A DNA stretch of 64,000 bases from Candidatus Caenarcanales bacterium (GTDB lineage: Bacteria; Cyanobacteriota; Vampirovibrionia; 2-02-FULL-35-15): positions 42,038 through 106,037 of the forward strand of contig JAGVKQ010000027.1 in NCBI GenBank assembly GCA_020050435.1. Direction: 5' to 3'. The notes beneath the pieces were generated by a model. That model was not told the origin of the DNA, did no database searches, and saw only the letters and a list, made by a program, of their open reading frames with translations. Positions 44,801 through 56,800 of the stretch are shown here, in pieces. Made by a program: the position numbers and the translations under genes. Positions within the stretch are counted from its first letter, which is position 1. Each line of letters starts with the position of its first letter.

Positions 44801-47800
44801 AAAGAAACTTACATTGCTGTGTCTTCTTATGATGCTAAAGTGGCGGGATTGGTACAGGTTCAGAGTGCTCCTAAAAAATATGATTCAGGAATTTACTCTA
44901 CAGTAAAACCACCAGGTCTTGTAAATAGAAATTTAATATATAATCTGGACGCAAAATCTTTAAGTGGTGGTGGAAAGACTGCTAAGGATGCTGCTAAAGA
45001 AGGAATAAGTAGTTGGTCTGATCTTTCTGGCTCAGGATTAAATGCAGTATTAAAGAATGTTGAGAATCATGATTGGGTTGGAGATGGCACACCAGCTAAG
45101 CCTTATGCATTAACTTTTGATTCAATTGATAATTTTGTTTCTGTTCCACAATCAGCTTTAGATAGTATTAGAAGAACTAATAGTTATACGGTTGAATTAG
45201 TCTTTAATGTAGATTCCAGCCATAAAGATTTTGTAAGTTTATTCTCTAGAGGATTAGATCAAAGAATATTACTTGATGTAAATAATACTGTTATTGTAAA
45301 CACTTTTAATAAAGATACGACAAATACAGGGGTGATAGTAAATCCTAATGAATGGCATCACATAGCTTTAAGTAAGGATGAATCAAATCTTGCAAAACTT
45401 TATCTGGATGGGAAATTGGTTTGGCAAGAAGCTAAAAGTAAAGTGTTTGATAAATCAAAGCCAATTTCTATAGGAGCAAGCTTAAGTACAAATCCTTATT
45501 TCTTTGCTGGTCAAATAGCTTCTGTAAGAGTTTATAACTCAGCATTAAATGATACTGAAGTTAAACAAAACTATGATACTGAACTTTTTAGATTCAATGA
45601 TGTAGAAACAATAGTTGCTTTACAAGGAATAGAACAACCAAAAGCAAGAAAGGCTATAACAGCAAATAGGGCAAACACTGCACCTGTTTTGACTCAAGTT
45701 CCTGAGCAAATTGTAAATGACAATGAAACATTCTTACCATTTTTTGCTCCAGCTAGTGATGTTGACAATGATCCTTTGACCTTTGTAATTACTATGGTTG
45801 GACCACTTCTAGGATTTAATTCAAAAACAGCAAATGGAGATCCAGGAGAAAAAACATTAAACCTAGACTTAAATGATCCAGCTGGATATTTTTCAGATAG
45901 AAAGAGAATGGAAGATCTTGAAAATGATGCTTTCAAAAACAGAGTTTCTTTTTCGCCCCATCGCCCCATCGCCCCATCGCTCTATCTTCTTTCCGGATTC
46001 CGTCCACAATCTTATTTCGAAGCACCTTCTTTAAGCTCTAACTTAGAAAATATTAAATTAGTTTCCGAATCTCGCCCCATTGCCCCATCGCCCTACCGCC
46101 CCACCTTGTTCTTAGACGGTGGTTATTTCAGCTCATATAAAATAACTCAGGATGAAATAAGAAAAGTTCAAGTAGGTGGTATGTGTAGTAGTAACTCGGA
46201 TTGCATGGCTTATGCATGCAATACGGGAGCTGGATTTTGTTATGGAAACTGTACTGATAGTAGTCAATGTGCTTCTGGATTTGCTTGTTTCTTAGGTAGT
46301 GGACCTGGTGATCACACATGTATCGTTAATCCTAGTGGTGGAAATTGTAATCCTGGTTGTGGAGGTAGTAATAAGTGTTGTACTAGTAGTAATCAATGTG
46401 AAGTATGTTGTGCTAATTCTGACTGCCCATCAGGTTTTGAATGTATAGGAAGTACCTGTCTTCCAAGGACTTCATGTATGGTAGATTCTGACTGTCCTGG
46501 TAATAATCCAATTTGTTCAAATGGTTCATGCGTACAGTGTACTATAAATGCTGATTGTGGAAATGGTCATCAATGTATAGGATATACCTGCATAGCGATT
46601 TGTGGAAATGGAACGGTAGATAACTCTGGAGAGCCATGTGATGATGGAAACACTGTAAACGATGACTATTGTACTAATGATTGTATGAGTGCTTACTGTG
46701 GAGATGGAATTGTTCAGGATATTGCTAGTGAAGACTGTGATGATGGAAACACTGTTGATAATGATGGTTGTAGTAGTATGTGTGAAAGTGAAGGCATTCC
46801 ATGTATGTCAGATGGTGACTGCCCTGCTAATAAGTCTGTTTGTCATAATGACATTTGTGTAGAGTGTACTTCTCAAAATAATCCTTGTGTGTCACCTACG
46901 CTTTATTGTAGTGGTGATAATACCTGCGTAGAATGTTCTCAAGATTCTCATTGTATGGATGGACGTGCATGTGATGGAACGAATCATTGCTATACTGCGT
47001 GCTCAACGGATAGTGAATGTGCAAGTGGATATCAGTGTGATACTGTAATCGAGCCAACTGGTAACTGTGTTCCAAATGGAGCTCCAAATGGCACTCAGTG
47101 TGATGCTAATTCTGACTGCCAAAGCGGTACTTGTTGTGGAGATGGATTAACAGCTAATGCTTGTGGGGATTGTTGTAGTGGATTAAATTGTGGGACTGAT
47201 GCACTTTGCATTAATAACCAATGCCATGGTGGCTCAGGTATATGCATGGCAGATGGAGAATGTTCAGCAAATTCAGAAGGGCATATTTGTCGAGTAAGTA
47301 ATCTCTGTGGGTGTGATGCAGACACCGACTGTCCAATGGAGAGCTTATGTAATGTGGCTACTCATAAATGTTCTGCAAATGGTGGCGGAAATTTATGCAT
47401 GTCAAATTCTGAATGCACAAATGGAAATGTCTGTTGTAGTGGTTCTTGTAATCAATGTTGTGGTAATGGTGATTGCCCAGCAGAAAGACCGCATTGTGCA
47501 GGGCTTATATGTTTAGAGTGTGTTACTGACACTGATTGTATGTCTGGTGAAATTTGTGCAAGTGGTGGTTCCTGCCAACAAACCTGTACGAATACTTCTG
47601 AATGTGGGGCCTCAGCAGTATGCTCTGGTGGTCTTTGTTATTCAGATGATGGTCCTTGGCGTTACTGTACTGGTGAAAATGGAACATGTAATGAAACAGG
47701 CTTAATTAGATATGGAGCCATGGGTCAGTATCATACTATGGTGTCTACAGGTAGTGTTTCTTGTCATAATAGTACATTCGGTGATCCAATCGTAGGAGAA

Positions 47801-50800
47801 CCTAAGCATTGCTATTTCTGTCCCACTGGTAATTGCTGTATTTCAAGCTCAACCTGCATGTCTGGTGAATCGTGCATAAACAATAAATGTGAAGAGTCTT
47901 GTACCACTGATAATGATTGTCAGCCTGGTGAATCATGTGCAGATAGTATGTGTGGAAAAACTTGCACTACTGATACAGATTGCCCAGGTGGGTTTACTTG
48001 TAATATGGCAACAGCTTGTTATGAAAGTTGCATTGATGGTGATCAATGTGCAAATGGATATGGGTGTTTGCCAAATGCTACTTGTATGCAACTTTGCACT
48101 TTTAACACTGACTGTACTGGTCCAGGACAAGGAAACCAATGTAGCACTTCATGTACGGATGCAAATAATGGTGCTGCAACTTGTTGTGATGGTAATGGGA
48201 TGAATGGTAGTAGCTGCTCTACTAATTCAGACTGTCAAAGTGGTAGTTGTTGTTCTGATGGTATTGGATCAACTGTTTGTGGTGATTGTTGTCAAGGATT
48301 AAATTGTAGTCCAGGGCAATTCTGTGAAAATAATATGTGTGTTAATGATGGTGGAGGAAATCCAAATCAAGGTACTGGACCTAACTGTTGTTTTAGAATC
48401 ATAGATCAGGGTGATGGCTCAGGGCATGAAGCAAAAAACTTTATGTGTAATGGAACTCAACTTTCATGGGAAAATGGTGACGGAACTTATACACACCATT
48501 TCCCAAAATACAACACTAATGGAGTGCTTCCTGACAAACAATGTTACGGATCAGGAAATGGAGGCGGCTGTGATGGTTGTACAAGTCTTGATCTAAATTC
48601 TATGGGAGATTATGATGTAAGAGTTTGTTCGAATATTCCTTTTGATCCTACTAATACAGATGGGGTTGGACTTATATTTAAATCAGGTAGTAATGTAAAT
48701 TGTGATGCTGGTAATAATTGTACTTCTTGTACTACAGAAAATGACTGTCCCGGTGGTAGTGCTGCTTTGTGTTTAAATAAATTTTGTTTGTTAAATTCAT
48801 GGGAAGAAGTAGGAATGGATGCTCTTCCTGTTTCTTTAAGAGATTCAGCAGCAATTTCTTTTAATAATAAACTTTGGATAATAGGTGGAGTAGCAACTCC
48901 TAGGGAAGTATGGAATTCTTCTGATGATGGTTCTACATGGACAGAAGTAGGAAATAATGTTTTATCACATGATAAAGTTGGACATAGTGTACTTTTTTAT
49001 AATAATAAAATCTGGGCTATTGGTAGTGGTGATGTAGAGTCTAGTACTGATGGAATTAACTGGAGCCCCATACAAATAGTACCGTATACAAATCATTCTT
49101 CCGTAGTATTTAATAATAAAATGTGGGTAATTGGTGGAGATTCTGACGGGGGTAAAAAAGTATTATATTCTACAGATGGTATAGGCTGGACTGAAGCAGG
49201 AATGGATGCTTTGCCTATTCCATTAACTAATCATGCTTCAGTAGTATTTAATAATAAAATATGGGTAATCGGTGGAGATAGTGGAAATAGTTCTAAAAAA
49301 GTATTTTCATCTCCAGATGGAATAAATTGGACAGAATCAGGATCAGATGTTCTTCCTGATGAAGTTCATATTCATACTGCAGAAGTTTATAAAGGTGAGA
49401 TCTGGGTAATTGGCGGTACTAATGCTCAGTCAAATCAGGCTCTTCATTCTAAGGATGGGATAAATTGGAGTAATGTAAATATTGGACTTTCTGGAGTTAA
49501 TCTTTATGGACATTCTTCATGTATACATAAAAATAAAATTTATGCTTTTGGTTCAATTGATGGTCCTGTGGGTCAGAAGGTAATTTCCTTCCCTAATGAT
49601 GGTTCAGAAGATTGTGGCTCATGTACTTCAGACTCAGAATGTATGGGTTATTTATGTAGTAGTAATTCCTGTACAAATTCTTGTATGGATAAAAATGACT
49701 GTGCTAGTGGAAATTTTTGTAATGGTAGTTCATGTGTAAATTGTCCATCATGTATGGTTGATAGTGATTGTTCTGGTGGAAATGTTTGTGTGAATAGTGT
49801 TTGTACTTCTATATATTGGGCAGAAGCAGGAATGAATGCTTTATCTCTAAATTTAAGTGGAGTAGCTTCACTAGCTTATAACGATAAAATGTGGATTTTT
49901 GGTGGTCTAGATTCCATGACTGGAAATCCTACGAAAAAAGTATTTTCATCTACAGATGGAGTAACGTGGACTGAAGCAGGAATGGATGTTTTACCAAATG
50001 GTGTTTCAAATTTTACTTCATTTATATTTAATAATAAAATGTGGCTAGTTGGTGGTAGTGGTATTGGTTTGGGAGCTGATGTAAAATCTTCAACTGATGG
50101 TATTACATGGCTTCAAGAAGGTTCTTTGCCTGTAACTATTAATTATCCTACTTCATTAATTCATGACAATAAAATCTGGATAATAGGTGGTGTTTCTAGT
50201 GGTGCAGATACAGCAAAAGTTTTTTATTCAAGCAATGGTAACAACTGGACTGAAGCTGGTACTCTTCCTTTATCTAGTGGATCACAAGTAGGTAAATATG
50301 CACATAGAGTTCTAGAGTATAAAAATAAGATGTGGTTATTCGGTGGATATTATGGACCCGATCAGGTTTATTCATCTACAGATGGAATAACATGGACTGA
50401 AGTAGGAATGAATTCATTACCCAGCCAGTTATTCTATACTGGTGCATTAGTCTATGACGATAAGATGTGGGTCATTGGTGGAGATACAAATACTTCTCCA
50501 TCAAAGAAAGCTTACTCATCTACAGATGGAATAACATGGACTGAAAGAGGAACATTACCTGCTGCTATTAGTAATCCAGGTGCACTTGTTTACAAAAATA
50601 AAATGTGGTCTATAGGTGGTATCGGTGCTGAAAATCAAGTATTTTATTTCCCATCTGATAATTCTGAACAATGTTCTTCATGTTCTATGGATTCAGATTG
50701 TGGAACGGGTTTCTCATGTGTTAATGGTGGATGTGTTTCTAGCTGTAAATCATGTAATGCTGATAGTGACTGTCCTGCTGGTAAGGGATGCTTAAATGGT

Positions 50801-53800
50801 TTTTGTACTCTTTTTTCATGGGCTGAAGTAGGTATGGATTCACTACCTGCCAGGGATTCACAAGTGGTTGAATTTAATAATAAACTTTGGACAATTGGAG
50901 GTTCAGGATTTGAGTCAGCTAAGGTTTTCTCCTCCAGTGATCATGGAGTTACCTGGACAGAAGCTGGAAGTAATGCATTACCATTTGGATTGTCTGGACA
51001 TCGTTCATTAGTCTTTAACAATAAAATATGGACAATAGGGGGCAACACTCCTGGATCTGCTTTAAGTTCTGCAGATGGAATTAACTGGAATCAGGAGTCA
51101 CAAATAGGTCCTGTAACTGATTCTCTTTTTGATCCTGCAGTAGTTGTATTTAATAATAAAATGTGGTTAATCGGTGGTAATTTAGGCGGTGGCATTTTCA
51201 CTAATACCGTAACTTCTTCTTCTGATGGAATGGGATGGACAACAGTTAGCACTTTAAATGATTATCCTGATGGATTAAGTAACCATGCAGCAGTTGTATT
51301 TAAAAATAAAATTTGGGTTTTGGGAGGACAGGTAGGCAGTGTTGCTGTTAGTGATCAAGCTTATTATTCTTCTGATGGAACTACATGGACTAGAGGAAGT
51401 GCTCTTCCTCTAAAAATTCAAGAACATTCAGCAATTGTTTATAAAGATAAAATGTGGATAGTTGGTGGAAAAACAGCAGGGAACGCTCTTTCTAAGAAAA
51501 TTTATTATACAGATGATGGCTCTACCTGGAAAGAGTATGGAAGTGATTCTCTTCCAGCTGATAGTGTTCCTTATAAAACTTCTATAGTACACAATAATAA
51601 AATTTATATACTTGGGGATGGAGGAACTACAAATAAGATTTATTCTTTCCCATCCGATGACTCTGAAAGCTGTTCAGCAAGTAATTCATGCTCATCAGAT
51701 GGTGATTGTGGAAATGGAAAAGTTTGTTGTAATAGTTCATGTGTAAGTGGTAATTGTTGTACAGAGTCTGCTTGTATGGGGTATTTATGTAGCAGTAATT
51801 CCTGTACTAATTCCTGTATGGTTGATGGTGACTGTGGAATGGGCTATATGTGTGAAAGTGGTTTATGTGTAGCAGCCTGTACTTCAGATTCTGACTGTGG
51901 ATCAAATGGTAAATGCTGTAGTGGAAACTGCTTGCAGCCTAATTGTTCTTGTAGTGCTGTTTCAATGTTAGTTCAAAACTTTACTTCGGTTCAGATTTTG
52001 AATTATATTGGACTTCCACAAAATGATAGTAATCAACTGGCTCTAAATGATAAGGTGAAAATTGGGAATGAAATCTTCACTGTTATGTGCATAGCTCGTG
52101 CAGGGCAAACAACCTGTGGAAATGGTTTATCAAGCTTTGATATTGTAGTTCTTACTGAAAAACCTAGCCAGACTTACAATGTTAATGCTGCTGTAGCTAA
52201 GTGTACTTCATCTTGTTCTGCTGGTACTTATGTGCCTGAAGTTCTCTGCTGTTCAGCGTCTGATTGTATGACTGGTGGTGAGACCTGTCAAAGTGGAAGA
52301 TGTATAAATTCCTGTATGGTTGATGGTGACTGTGGAGTGGGCTATATCTGTGAAAACAATTCATGTGTAACAGCATGTACTTCAAACTCTGATTGTCCAA
52401 ACAATGGCATATGCCAAAGTGGTAGATGTGAATCAGGTTCATGTATGTGCGGTACCTTAAATCCAAATCATTCTAAATGTAATTCCAGTATGTCTTTTTA
52501 TCAATGTACTTCTGCAGGGGGGGCATGTAATCTTGAAGTTTATAATTGTAATAATCAAGTATGTGTGGATGATCCAGTTCTAGTAAAAGCTAAGTGTGCA
52601 CCTTTAGCTACTTCTAGTTCCAGCTCAGGTGCTCCAAAAATTAAAACATCATCATCTTCATCGTCTTCTTCTGGTGATGTATCTAGTTCTTCATCATCTT
52701 CAGGATCTATTAAAAAACCAAAACCCCCTACAGTTACTAGTAGACCAGGAAGTGAACAGACCATAAACTTATCTGATTTAGGTATTAATTTTGATTCTAT
52801 GACAGGTAAATTTTCTGGTAGAACAAATAATATAAGTGATAGATTTAACAGTACATTATCCAGAGTACCAGTTACAGTTTATGCAACTGATGGGACTTCC
52901 CAGTCTAATGAAATTACCTTTAATTTAATCGTCAGAAGTAGTAATCATAATCCTTCATTAGTAAATCCAGGGGATAAAATTTATAAAGAAGGTAAAGCCA
53001 TTGTTTTAACTCTTCTTGGTAGTGATGAAGACAATGACACTTTAACTTATTACGTAGATCAATTACCTACTGGTTTAACTTTAGATAAAAGTACAGGTGT
53101 AATTTCTGGTGAAATAAGAGATGTAACTAATGGTTCTGATCCAGTTTTATTTCCTGTTAAAGCATATGCCTGGGATGGTCATACTGATGGATTTACTCAG
53201 CTTGTATGTTTTTCTTTAATCATTAATCCTGGAGATAATAAAATCGGGAAATTAAAAGATAAAAGAATTTTCTTAGATGGAGTTTTATCTAATCAGGATG
53301 AAAAACAAAAAAATATAGTCCTCGTTCAATTTTCTGGTCCAGGTAGCAGATGTTATTCAAGTGCAGATTGTGAATCAGGACAGGAGTGCAAAGAGAATTC
53401 ATGTGTAAATGAACAAGATGGAACGGGAGGGGGACAACAATGTGTGTCTGACTCAGACTGCTTCCCAGGTGAAGTTTGCAGGGATCATCTTTGTACCTTT
53501 AATAGTAATGGTGGAAATGGTGGTGGAACAAATAATAGATGTTACTCTGATTCAGACTGTGATCCGGCTCAAAAATGTATAGATTTTGCTTGTGTAAATA
53601 ATTTTTGTAATCCATCTTGTGGTCCAGATCAAATCTGCTGTGATATGAGTTGTAATCAAGGAAGTTGTTGTGATGATAACCAATGTGAGAGTGGAAAGAA
53701 ATGTAAATTAGTCTCAGATTCTTGGCAATGTGTTACTGAAACAACAACTGGTAGTGCTTGTAATCCATCTTGTGGACCAGATCAAAAGTGTTGTGATATG

Positions 53801-56800
53801 ACTTGTAATGTAGGAACTTGCTGTGATGATAATGATTGTGAAAGTGATAAAAAGTGTAAATTAGTTTCAGATGTCTGGCAATGTGTTACTGAAACTGCAG
53901 CTGGTATGGCTTGTAACCCTATTTGTAGTGCAGGTCACACATGTTGTGATGGATCTTGCAAAGCAGGTGTATGCTGTGGTGATAATGATTGTGAAAATGG
54001 AAAGAAATGTAGACTTCATTTAGATCTTTGGCAATGTGTAAGTGATTCTCCACCACCTGATTGTAATAAAAGCCCAGCGTATAATGACTGTGATTATTGC
54101 ACTCAATGCAAAGGAGGTATAGCTGTAAAAAGTGATGATAATATAGCTGGTAAAGATGACTCATGTACATGTATTGGTCCTAGTGGGTCCCTTATTGGCG
54201 GACCTCCTGCACATAGCAGCAATCCTACATGTACAACCTGCCAAAATGGTAATGGTGGTGGCGGGCTGTGTAATGCTTCTAAGCTTGGAAAATCTTGTGG
54301 AAATGAAAAAATATGTTGTGAAGGTCTTAATACTATTCCTACTTGTTTTGATGGGGCTTGCTGTAGTAATAATGATTGTATGACTGGTCAAAGATGTAAT
54401 GAACATCGTTGTACAGAAAATCCCTGCTTCTCTAACTATGACTGTGCAAATAATCCTAATGGACATACATGCTGTGATGGGGCTTGTAAAGGGTGTTGTA
54501 AAAATGAAGATTGTACTGTTGGTTCTATTTGTTCTGATGGACAATGTAAACAAAATGGTACTTCTTGTATGGGAGATTCAGAGTGTAAATCTACTGAAGC
54601 TTGCATAAATAGTAAATGTAAAGAGGTTGAATGTAGAGTGGATTCGGCATGTAAGTCTACAGAAGCCTGCATAGATTATAAATGTAAAGAAGTTGAATGT
54701 AAGGCTGATGCTGACTGCTCAGATGTGACAGCGTCAGGAGGTGGATCAGGAAATGGTGGTGGAAGTAATTTATCCGGAGGTAGTGGTGGAAATAATTTAT
54801 CCGGAGGTGGTGCAAATCTAAATGGTTCTACAGATGGATCAACAAAAGCAGGGAAGGATGGAACTTCAGGAAATATCAAAGATCTTCCTGAATTGTTCAA
54901 GGCTTGTAGACAATATAAATGTGTTGAAGTTACATGCAGAGGAAATGATGATGATTGTAAAAACAGCATTGCTGGAAAATATTGTGTAAATGATTCTTGT
55001 TCAGAATGTAAGGAAGATAAACATTGTAGTGAAGGAAAAATCTGCAGTGCTAATCTTTGTGTTAATAAAGCACAGTGTATGACTGACTTTGACTGTCCTA
55101 TTCGACAAATCTGTTCTTATGAAAAATGTGTAAGTGTTGAATGTAAGTCTAATTTAGATTGTGAGAAAGGTTTAATTTGTAGTAAAGATCATAAGTGTGT
55201 AAAAGAATTATCTCCCGGATATTGCATGACTAAATCAGAATGTAGTGATAAAGGGGCTTTGTGCTGCGATAGTAAGTGTTTAGTAGGTGAGTGTTGTTCG
55301 ACGTCAGATTGTCCTAAGGATTTAACCTGTAATAAAGACCATAAGTGTGTAAAAGAATTACCTGCTGGATCATGCATGTCTAAATTAGATTGTGTTGGAA
55401 ATAATACTTTATGTTGTGATAGTAAATGTGCAACTGGTAATTGTTGTTCTAATTCAGAGTGTAGTCCAGGGTTTAAATGCGAAGGTAACTTATGTGTTCA
55501 ATCAGGAGATACTCCTGGTGGTCAAACAGGTGAAATCCTAAGCGATAATATTTCTCCAGGAATAAGATTTAATCTTGATTCATTAACTTCTGGTGGTCTA
55601 ATAAGTGGATATGCTACTGATGAAGGAATTAGTTTCTATGGAAGTAACTCTACTGATAATATTAGAGATTTAAGATGTTCTATAGATGGAAAAGAAGCTC
55701 AGATTGTAAGTAGCTTAGATCTAGATACTATATTTGGAGGAATTAAATTTAATTCTAGTAGAGATCAAAAAGTTCAATTACCGCTCAGTGGAACATTAAA
55801 TAGATGGACAATTGAAACCTTGATAAGACTAGATGATAGAAACCTTGGAAGAGATCAAGTAGTATTTAAAGGAACAGATATCGGTGTATTTGTGGGAAAT
55901 GGATTGCTTAAATTGCAAGGACGTTCTGCAGATGGACGAACTGTAAAATTTGTTTCAAGTAAACCCTTACAACCCAATACATGGCATTATATTACAATTA
56001 CTTCAGATGGAATTAATACAAAGCTATATGTAAATGGGAAATTTATAGGTTCAGATATTTCAATACCATTTAATTTTAATGGTTCATTATTAGGTGGAGA
56101 CTTTGCTGGAAATACCTTTAGTGGTTCTATCGCTAAAATTGCTGTATATGACAGACCTTTATCAGATGATGAAATAAATAAAAACAATCGTTATAGATTA
56201 GATCCATATGATATTAGAGGGTTGAATGGTTATTGGAATTTCTTAGAGACAAATAATAACACTGTTATTGGATATAAAAATGATAATAATACAAGTACAA
56301 CAGGCACTGCAAAAGGATCTTCCAATGTTCCAAACGATGATGAGGTTAGTGAGGTTAGTACTAGTACAGTAAGCAGTAAACCTGCAACATCATCAAAAGA
56401 TTCTAAAGATTCGGGAGAAGAAGATGATGATAGTGATTCAAACAAACAGTCAGGGGCTGTGAAATCTTCAACTGTAAAGTCTGTACCTGCAAGTGGTAAA
56501 AACACTATAGCAAAATCTGAACGTTCTATATTAAAAGCAAGGGAAGCATCTCCGTCTGAATTAAAAGCAGTACTTTTAGGGTTTGATTCAAACTATCAAA
56601 TTGGAGAAGATGTATATTATTATTCAGTAAAACAATATGACGTTGGAATACCGATTTTCTCAGAAAATGAATTAAGCAAGTCTCATGTATTGAAATGTAC
56701 ATTATCAGATGCAAATTCAAATTTTATAACAGATGAATTCGAAGGATCCTTTAACGTATCCTCCATAGCTAATAGTTTACCCACTGATCCTAATGAAGTA

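Noticed and set aside
53606..54064. Possible CRISPR array
   Set aside because: The 153-base repeats have no unique spacers and are in frame in a coding sequence; they are protein repeats.
54156..54553. Overlapping frames of 75 and 130 codons on both strands inside the giant gene
   Set aside because: Cys-rich TGT/TGC codons keep other frames open by composition; the main frame is continuous for over 16 kb.
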